Source: Candidatus Zixiibacteriota bacterium (GTDB lineage: Bacteria > Zixibacteria > MSB-5A5 > GN15 > FEB-12). From it: DNA of 20,316 nucleotides. The stretch spans positions 1 to 20,316 of the forward strand of contig JAOZPL010000002.1 of NCBI GenBank assembly GCA_029932795.1. Direction: 5' to 3'. This document shows positions 18,701-20,316 of this stretch, in pieces (positions within the stretch are counted from its first letter, which is position 1; each line of letters begins with the position of its first letter). The position numbers were made by a program, and so were the translations under genes. The notes beneath the pieces were generated by a model, which was given only the letters and a program-made list of their open reading frames with translations, ran no database searches and had not been told where the DNA came from.

Positions 18701-20316
18701 ATCGAGCTTTTCACTGATATCGGCGGCAGCGGCGACAACTTTACCAATACGATTCTGGATGCGGGGGCGAGCATTAATATAGCCGATGCAAGTGCGCCTT
18801 TCACCGGAAGGTTTCTGCCCGAAGGTGGGACCAACGTCCTTAATTCGTTCGACGGCGAAAACCCAAATGGCACATGGACGCTTAAGATAGAAGACGACGC
18901 AACCGGCGACACAGGCACCCTCGACGATTGGGAACTCACCATCAGGACCGATGCGGCCATCTATTCCGAGATCAAGGTTGAGGATTTGAGCGGCCAAATC
19001 GCCGATCTTAATCTATCCCTTGATATCACCCACCAAGCAATGGAGAACCTTGAGGTTTCCTTATTAAGCCCCGGCGGAACCGAGGTTGTTCTAATTAGCG
19101 GTGGGAGCCAAAGTGGCAGCAATTTCCTGGGAACGTTCGATGATGAAGCAACCCATCCAGTCGGGAACCTTACCGATTTTGACGGCCTGGGGACAGCAGC
19201 GAGTAGAAGCTTCGCTTTAGATGGCACTCATAATGACTTGCTCTTTGTGGCCAAGGAATCAGGTTCGGCCTTCAATGATGTCACGATTAAGTTTGCAGAC
19301 GGCGCCGTGGATGGTGGGGCCTCAGCTTTCTATGATGCGGGGAGCAAGACCCTTACTATTACCGTTGACAAGGGGGAAACCACCGCAAACACGGTTATCG
19401 GTACTGTTAATGGTATTTCAACCGTGCCCTTCACTGCCCGGCTCGACAGGACATCAGAACTTGAAAATAATGGCTCGGGTGTGATCGACTGGACTGGAAA
19501 CGCCCCGGAAGCGCTGACCTCCGGTGGGTCTGACCTTAACGGTACATGGAAACTCAAGATTGTTGACAATGAGGGCAATTTCAGCGGAACACTGAACAAC
19601 TGGTCGCTTGAGATATCCACCAGCCCGGCCATCTCAGAGCTGGAGGTAAGCGGCCTCCCAGACAGTCTCACGGATGTGAATGTTACCCTGAACATCACGC
19701 ATTCCCATGATGAGCACCTGGATGTATTTCTCTTCAGTCCTTCTGGTTCAGGCGTAAAGCTTTTTGATGATTTGCCGGGAGTTAATTTCGGTACCAGCAC
19801 CATAGATACAACCCTCGACGACCAGGCACCAACAGCGATTACAAGTGGAAGCTCGCCTTATACTGGCACTTTCCGGCCCGAAGGACGGCTTTCCGCTTTC
19901 AACGGAGAGGACCCCAACGGTACCTGGAGACTGGAAATTACCGATGACACGGGCGCAGTGGTAGGACAGCTCAACCACTGGTCACTCACATTCTCCTTCA
20001 AACCTGAGAATGTGGACGCACTGAAAGCCACTGTGGCAGGCGATGTGAACGGTGACGGTCTGGACGACCTCCTTTTCAGCACCACCGGTTTTGAGGGCGC
20101 TTCTTCAAGCCTCGGGCGAGCCTACTTGCTGTTAGGTCAAAAGGTTTCCGGGAACACGGGCAAGGGCGAGGTTTTCGAGGCCATAGGCTTGACCGCTGGT
20201 GGCTCACCAACCACAAAGGCCAGCGCAGTCTTTGCATTTGCGGGTGATAACAATAATATCCGCTTTGATGCAAAGACAGTGGGCGATACATACAATGGCG
20301 TGAACATCGTGTTTGG
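2..20316 (+). CDS. Giant RTX-type multidomain extracellular protein, partial at both ends
   Basis: One frame is open from base 2 to the end of the window: 6,771 complete codons, no stop, no start or terminus in view. Recognisable domains follow one another in this same frame throughout, so no frameshift is likely. Order by residue: beta-rich region (1-233), RTX array (234-2337), mixed RTX, PPC and hook-IN-like modules (2338-4815), FG-GAP propeller with a MAM-like insert (about 4820-5690), two PA14 domains (5751-6051), four P-domains (6052-6666), another FG-GAP blade, and a further module cut by the window end. RTX nonapeptides bind calcium and usually mark type I-secreted proteins whose signal is at the extreme C-terminus, which is not in this window. 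About 15 cysteines and no hydrophobic membrane segment fit an extracellular, calcium-folded protein. No catalytic domain is seen; an adhesin or surface-layer role is inferred, not shown. Neighbouring genes are not in view. Confidence 0.96.
701..1207 (+). repeat. Canonical RTX (hemolysin-type calcium-binding) nonapeptide array
   Basis: Residues 234-402 carry back-to-back nine-residue repeats of the form GGxGxDxux (u = large hydrophobic), such as GGAGNDTIYGGAGNDTLKGD. Each turn of the parallel beta-roll binds calcium through the Gly-Asp positions. There are roughly 18 turns here without inserts, in contrast to the composite modules that follow. The array probably folds only after export into calcium-rich surroundings, as is known for RTX proteins. 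Confidence 0.93.
1208..6080 (+). repeat. Array of about 26 composite RTX modules, alternating types A and B
   Basis: Residues about 403-2027. Each module opens with an uuxGD(N/S/H)G motif, followed by a hairpin-like insert, then GGxDxIxGxxGxDILIGG and one or two more RTX turns. Openings fall at 1208, 1364, 1544, 1715, 1892, 2063, 2240, 2414, 2594, 2768, 2948, 3128, 3305, 3479, 3680, 3854, 4055, 4229, 4406, 4643, 4823, 5018, 5195, 5414, 5657 and 5891, mostly 174-180 bp apart. From about 2414 to 5400 two kinds of insert alternate: type A (VVVR, then ANDIYTTD) and type B (I-x-R, then DVVERIETT), giving an A+B super-repeat near 118-125 residues. Modules become longer and less regular towards 6080. 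The repeats are diverged in DNA apart from the perfect duplicate at 3479-4228. Confidence 0.9.
3479..4228 (+). repeat. Perfect 375-bp tandem duplication (two copies, 3479-3853 and 3854-4228)
   Basis: The two 375-base units match at every position I compared. The match continues for about 14 bases into the next, diverged module at 4229 before the first difference. The unit is exactly 125 codons and spans one A and one B composite RTX module, including the unusual longer A module (FDESVVSEAVDD), so the frame is kept. All other modules in the array differ clearly from one another, so this pair must be much younger than the rest, or be an assembly product. Confidence 0.95.
6081..6280 (+). other. 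Non-RTX interlude within the RTX region
   Basis: Residues about 2028-2093. Between two RTX stretches lies a segment without glycine-aspartate turns (FRLAEGEDRSVKFELPPG, then YTPPLVTAKALLGLSLEG). It is moderately hydrophobic at its end but too short and polar for a membrane segment in this setting. It may be a capping strand or an inserted small domain. No family is recognised. Confidence 0.5.
6281..7010 (+). repeat. Second RTX stretch, closing the long array
   Basis: Residues about 2094-2337. RTX turns return (DTLRGGAGIDYVFGGGSDDD, VTGGGGDDVVRGGANDDVVR) and carry longer loops such as the 6480-6540 segment between turns. Tyr and Trp are common in the loops (GGDWLYG occurs twice, near 6745 and 6810). 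The stretch ends at YGGGWVDIMVFD, after which RTX spacing is lost. Confidence 0.88.
7011..7228 (+). other. Linker domain after the RTX array
   Basis: Residues about 2338-2409. The text VFDIGVGIDPDTLELKEYYD followed by DNATDILLMEGTSEDDQIRL has the look of a host domain that is broken by the next module: a similar strand pattern resumes after it at about 7580 (VEQLRVDL, then ILGTWRDADGKPTVEQFRIS). No named family. Confidence 0.45.
7229..7570 (+). other. Hook-IN-like module 1
   Basis: About 114 residues with the pattern FSLNLNGDGPVSLAVSLSSG, helix IRGIADAIQTAIN, then KAVVRGNSIALIT and a closing LFGFDYST. This strand-helix-strand order and the helix with paired aspartate/leucine positions resemble the flagellin hook IN motif known from FliD and other flagellar cap or hook proteins. 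It is the most diverged of the nine copies here. No other flagellar region is present, so the module is used as a structural part only. Confidence 0.55.
7787..8020 (+). repeat. Short RTX block
   Basis: Turns such as IDGGPGNDILRGTGARDRLD and YAGQGNDDVIGGQGRNYLYA, about seven in all, with one longer loop (GPGQGLPDDFDRI). It separates the split linker domain from hook-IN-like module 2. Confidence 0.88.
8129..8491 (+). other. Hook-IN-like module 2
   Basis: It opens with the recurring KNAPTDGVLTRDAHFTLIL motif, then VEVTVRADATNG, the helix ISDLVNDINDALVEAG, and closing strands NKITLSTTGDGALLSIAI and LKFETGDS. The opening NAP/DAP-x-x-G-x-L-(S/T)-x-DA-x-F-x-L motif and the central helix are shared with copies 5, 6, 7 and, partly, 9. 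Confidence 0.7.
8507..8825 (+). other. Hook-IN-like module 3
   Basis: Directly follows module 2. ELSADATFTLGSFVKVD, then VNVSVTVTATATDGNSTIED with helix LIDDINNALSDAFKTAG and closing DGKLTLASTKTSLTLL. The first hairpin has a longer loop (DPNTGNTT) than its sisters. Confidence 0.68.
8894..9040 (+). repeat. Short RTX block
   Basis: NRILGSPHDDSLYGGVGLDF followed by GNGGNDTLYRADG and DSLDGGLGGNDW: about four RTX turns with an irregular last loop. Confidence 0.85.
9041..9538 (+). other. Beta-rich segment with degenerate RTX-like turns
   Basis: Residues about 3014-3179. Polar strands (VWYYAASNADDVISVDYV, TFAAQVKLDLNATGDDG) lead to a segment with a charged patch (LRKAGKEGEGEIRIEY) and then to VDALDGDDQVTVGP and VWVDGGRGDDRIEFLSGNA, which are loose GDD turns of RTX type. 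No named family; it may be a cap between RTX and the following PPC domain. Confidence 0.45.
9572..9900 (+). other. NDVTI module, copy 1
   Basis: About 110 residues: NNSLSFVAKNPGADANGVTI, then ALYDRGSRTLTIKINDGYTT, helix AQTVIDAIKNDPNAAGF and DYEVSL. The pattern N-x-L-x-F-x-A, (F/A)N-(D/G)-VTIK, YD-x-G-x-(K/R)TLTI, (T/A)-x-TVI recurs at 12653, 19187 and 20186. It resembles modules seen in large flagellin- or phage-tail-like proteins, but I do not assign a named family. Confidence 0.7.
9971..10279 (+). other. Hook-IN-like module 4
   Basis: IPTFTLFLNGQAEGHVISLA, helix SIDDLVADLNRALNTAGIG, closing DGRIAFGQASTGSYLSLEI and NLGFVAGDSVG. The helix is nearly identical to those in copies 5 and 6. It follows NDVTI copy 1 within the split PPC-like domain. 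Confidence 0.7.
10286..10632 (+). other. Hook-IN-like module 5
   Basis: GDAPADGRLSGDARFTLSVN, then VSVVVKADATNGNDG, helix NIDDLVADLNTAIISADL and closing NKLKFSTIQGGPKASLVL and LKFAGNQS. Most similar to module 2 in its longer second hairpin (ADATNGxDGxPAN). The host PPC-like domain resumes right after it. Confidence 0.72.
11174..11530 (+). other. Hook-IN-like module 6
   Basis: GSGDAPLDGRLSADAVFDLE opens it, then VTDTVTAANTSDNVDIDDLV with the helix DIDDLVADINDALKSG and closing NKIVLMTTRSGSDATLKL and LRFLNGQTDTGG. It sits inside PPC-like domain 2. Its closing GQTDTG is repeated in module 7 and, as GQTNAG, in module 9. Confidence 0.74.
11582..11920 (+). other. Hook-IN-like module 7
   Basis: SDNAPSNGKLSNDAVFDLEV, then PVTVTASSTSDNTDIGD, helix IGDLIDDINTALGNAGLG, NKIVLSTTKTGADAKLVL and LHFADGQTDTGDEG. 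Closely related to module 6 and inserted in the last loop of the same PPC-like domain, two strands further on. Confidence 0.74.
12164..12430 (+). repeat. Short RTX block
   Basis: VILGGPGNDVLQGGMGEDWI, FGGTGNDVLSGGFD, LLFGQAGDDTF and FFGGDGDDRVLFLGG: about six turns with a non-repeat loop at 12320-12385 (LPLIKGTDQTFVPTFVDTF). Confidence 0.88.
12431..12652 (+). other. Strand-rich segment, first half of a split host domain
   Basis: FVAIRYNRFLQRYEFTSLVW, then DKANQAFLTETLPG and ENGSLYDIVETFTELNAT. A matching continuation, EGYQQTYIFYQAKQVERTVI, is at about 13289 after one NDVTI and one hook-IN-like module. No family name is assigned. Confidence 0.45.
12653..12946 (+). other. NDVTI module, copy 2
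   Basis: NNNLVFTASQEGAEFNDVTI, then SASYDAGTKTLTVKISAGVT, helix TTANTVIDLVNDEGTF and TASLNPDDESD. It is the closest relative of copy 3 (FNDVTIK, YDAGxKTLTI, TTANTVI are shared). Confidence 0.72.
12947..13275 (+). other. Hook-IN-like module 8
   Basis: IFKLEIQAASTKTYKVTVTP, helix SLGDLAADINDALKNAIDD, then DGRLTFTTSYIGRDAALKYL and MLGFADDQT. It lacks the NAP/DAP opening of most copies and is joined directly to NDVTI copy 2, the same order as NDVTI 1 plus module 4. Confidence 0.68.
13340..13620 (+). repeat. Short RTX block
   Basis: VIDTRAGDDVVHGDPEY starts it; after a loop, YGGDGNDKLFGGAYDDRIFG, GGPGIDFIAGGPGGDYIDGG and GPGADLLAGG follow. About seven turns, the last clear RTX repeats before the window end. 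Confidence 0.9.
13709..14440 (+). other. PPC-like domain 3, split by one hook-IN-like module
   Basis: DEIDGLTFHEGDQGDWYIIR has the PPC pattern of a Gly-Leu strand followed by D-x-x-DWY. SGKNLFLFAAEDTDPTE and VPEYYLLHVHNVRS are further strands. The last strand, GRYKLVFSDDPDAGLG, comes only after the inserted module at 14027-14374. The N-terminal half departs more from the family than in domain 2, so the call is less certain. Confidence 0.55.
14027..14374 (+). other. Hook-IN-like module 9
   Basis: APASPLGRLTTGDATFALTV, VSITIAQAGTADNTCVDD, helix VDDLVADINTALDASALAG, then ERIAFSTTYSATLTIDLI and LGFDNGQTNAGVAP. Inserted in the last loop of PPC-like domain 3, between YYLLHVHN and RYKLVF, the same relative place as module 7 in domain 2. 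Confidence 0.72.
14459..17083 (+). other. FG-GAP (integrin-alpha-like) beta-propeller region
   Basis: Eight D-x-(N/D)-x-DG-x-x-D calcium motifs fall at about 14519 (DINGDGYAD), 14729 (DYNGDGIDD), 14927 (DLDNDGYDD), 15641 (DFNGDGYED), 15983 (DINGDGMDD), 16217 (DVNGDGKVD), 16523 (DFDGDGTDD) and 16685 (DVNADGKSD). Each is preceded by a short strand and followed by YIFFG-like text such as VYLFYGEP, as in blades of integrin-type propellers. One further blade near 15821 has lost its motif (TYDDFVITSS). In bacteria FG-GAP repeats are found in surface and secreted proteins and probably mediate ligand or polysaccharide contact. Confidence 0.86.
15029..15580 (+). other. MAM/lectin-like sandwich domain inserted in the propeller
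   Basis: Between two propeller strands the text changes to SFYFGRDTEGDYDAGHVQGS, ITSPDIDLTGVSAASFSFNY, DKAFVLISSDNF, then IKVRFYFDSIDDAENNYEGW and YVDDVKV. The order (tryptophan/glycine start, D-I-D-L strand, EGWYVDDV end) is that of jelly-roll sandwich domains of MAM or concanavalin type found in secreted peptidases. The blade text (VYLFYGEPTW before, DAEFTVTGFSSVSGVGDF after) joins smoothly if the insert is removed. Confidence 0.62.
17084..17251 (+). other. Linker between propeller and PA14 domains
   Basis: Text such as DIPTRIPKLEDTIHSSDVP, then HTFTGTGGDIADGQAE and SDLSDVSYAKGIG. The last part resembles the strand that precedes an FG-GAP motif elsewhere here (LAYAQNIGDFDGDG), which suggests that a blade starts here and is interrupted by the following domains. 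Confidence 0.45.
17252..17683 (+). other. PA14 domain 1
   Basis: GLSGEYYNGRNFDGG, then FNWGTGSPGSGVGSDNFSIR, WSGYLQPRVTGTYKFST, SDDGVRLYLDTNGDGDFE, AIKMEYYEHGGAAVARLYWR. These are the signature elements of the PA14 beta-barrel: the EYYN start, FSIRWSGYL, SDDGVRLYLD and MEYYE-x-x-GxAxxxLxW. PA14 domains bind carbohydrates or act as partners in adhesins, glycosidases and toxins. No enzyme domain is joined to it here. Confidence 0.92.
17684..18154 (+). other. PA14 domain 2
   Basis: GLRGDYYNNKDFTNLEISRT, then FNWGYGSPDSRVGSNTFSVR, WTGYIEPSTTGNYQFRT, SDDGVRVFLDLNRDGDFEDS and IKMEYFENYGYATAKLQW. It is clearly a paralogue of PA14 domain 1, with a longer acidic loop (DLNRDGDFEDSGE) that may bind calcium. 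Base composition is visibly lower in G+C than in the RTX parts. Confidence 0.92.
18155..18550 (+). other. Proprotein convertase P-domain 1
   Basis: KISDVNVTINLDHTYDRDLD, IYLVSPAGTRVHLADRVGG, then FDDSAS, APFTGTFKPAQALSAFNGES and PNGDWTLEVADRCGADQGWL, WSLDIE. This is the complete P/Homo B domain: D-V-x-V-x-(I/L) strand, H-T-x-x-x-DL-x-I-x-L-x-SP-x-GT, SPF-x-G-x-(F/Y)-x-P and NG-x-W-x-L-x-V-x-D. P-domains normally follow subtilisin-like catalytic domains; none is seen in this window. Confidence 0.92.
18551..18949 (+). other. Proprotein convertase P-domain 2
   Basis: TITDVDVKLNITHPNVEDLD, VYLKSPTGTEIELFTDIGG, APFTGRFLPEGGTNVLNSFD, NPNGTWTLKIEDDATGDTG and WELTIRT. All family elements are in place and uninterrupted, which makes it a good reference for the split third copy. 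Confidence 0.92.
18950..19621 (+). other. Proprotein convertase P-domain 3, split by NDVTI module
   Basis: QIADLNLSLDITHQAMENLE, VSLLSPGGTEVVLISGGS and GTFDDEATHPVGNLTDFDGL form the first two thirds. The end, GGSDLNGTWKLKIVDNEGNF and WSLEIS, is found only from about 19528. The P-domain proper is about 125 residues in copies 1, 2 and 4, but about 224 residues here because of the insert. Confidence 0.85.
19187..19500 (+). other. NDVTI module, copy 3, inside P-domain 3
   Basis: HNDLLFVAKESGSAFNDVTI, then SAFYDAGSKTLTITVDKGET, helix TTANTVIGTVNGIS and FTARLDRTSELENNGSG. Identical in plan to copy 2. It lies in the loop of the P-domain that normally holds the APFTGxFxPE segment. Confidence 0.75.
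19622..19999 (+). other. Proprotein convertase P-domain 4
   Basis: SLTDVNVTLNITHSHDEHLD, VFLFSPSGSGVKLFDDLPG, then TLDDQAP, SPYTGTFRPEGRLSAFNGED and PNGTWRLEITDDTGAVVGQL, WSLTFSF. Complete and uninterrupted. Confidence 0.92.
20000..20185 (+). other. FG-GAP blade resuming after the P-domains
   Basis: ATVAGDVNGDGLDDLLFSTT, then GRAYLLLGQKVSGNTGKGEV. The DVNGDGLDD motif at 20042 and the following YLLLGQ strand match the blades of the propeller at 14459-17083. It may complete the blade that starts at SDVSYAKGIG near 17225. Confidence 0.8.
20186..20316 (+). other. NDVTI module, copy 4, cut by window end
   Basis: LTAGGSPTTKASAVFAFAGD, then NNIRFDAKTVGDTYNGVNIV and FG at the window edge. The opening matches the N-x-(L/I)-x-F-x-A and (F/Y)N-(D/G)-V-(T/N)I positions of the other copies. 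It follows an FG-GAP strand, so it may interrupt that blade. Confidence 0.6.

Noticed and set aside
18155..19999. P-domains as evidence of a subtilisin-like protease
   Set aside because: No serine protease catalytic domain is visible in the window. P-domains here are repeated four times like adhesive modules.

Overview
The whole window lies inside one protein-coding gene on the + strand. In the frame that starts at base 2, I read 6,771 codons (2-20314) with no stop codon, and neither the start nor the end of the gene is present. The encoded fragment is over 6,700 residues long, so the full protein must be larger. It has very few cysteines (about 15) and no membrane segment that I can see. It is built almost entirely from extracellular, largely calcium-binding repeat domains, as expected of a giant secreted RTX-type surface protein or adhesin of a Gram-negative bacterium. 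Moderate GC and this domain mix (RTX, PPC, FG-GAP, PA14, proprotein convertase P-domain) recall giant genes known from Desulfobacterota, Chlorobi and Omnitrophota, but the window holds no taxonomic marker and I do not assign a species.

Layout: 2-700 is a beta-rich region of no recognised family. 701-7010 is a very long RTX region. Its core (1208-6080) is a regular array of about 26 composite modules of roughly 58-80 residues, each combining RTX turns with a hairpin-like insert. Through much of the array (clearest from about 2414 to 5400) the inserts alternate between two types. A 375-bp unit is present as a perfect tandem duplicate (3479-4228). 7011-14450 mixes short RTX blocks, three PPC-like domains, nine copies of a module resembling the flagellin hook IN motif, and two copies of a second module here called NDVTI. 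14459-17083 is an FG-GAP (integrin-alpha-like) propeller region interrupted by a MAM-like sandwich domain. 17252-18154 holds two PA14 domains, 18155-19999 four P-domains, and 20000-20185 another FG-GAP blade. A fourth NDVTI module runs off the end of the window.

The most unusual feature is nesting. The hook-IN-like and NDVTI modules do not simply sit in a row. They appear inside other domains, splitting PPC domains, one P-domain and probably an FG-GAP blade, and the host fold resumes after each insert. The PA14/P-domain cassette also seems to sit inside the propeller. This suggests growth by insertion of ready-made modules into surface loops, alongside growth by tandem duplication. No RNA gene, promoter, terminator, mobile element or CRISPR array is visible, as expected for an entirely coding window.
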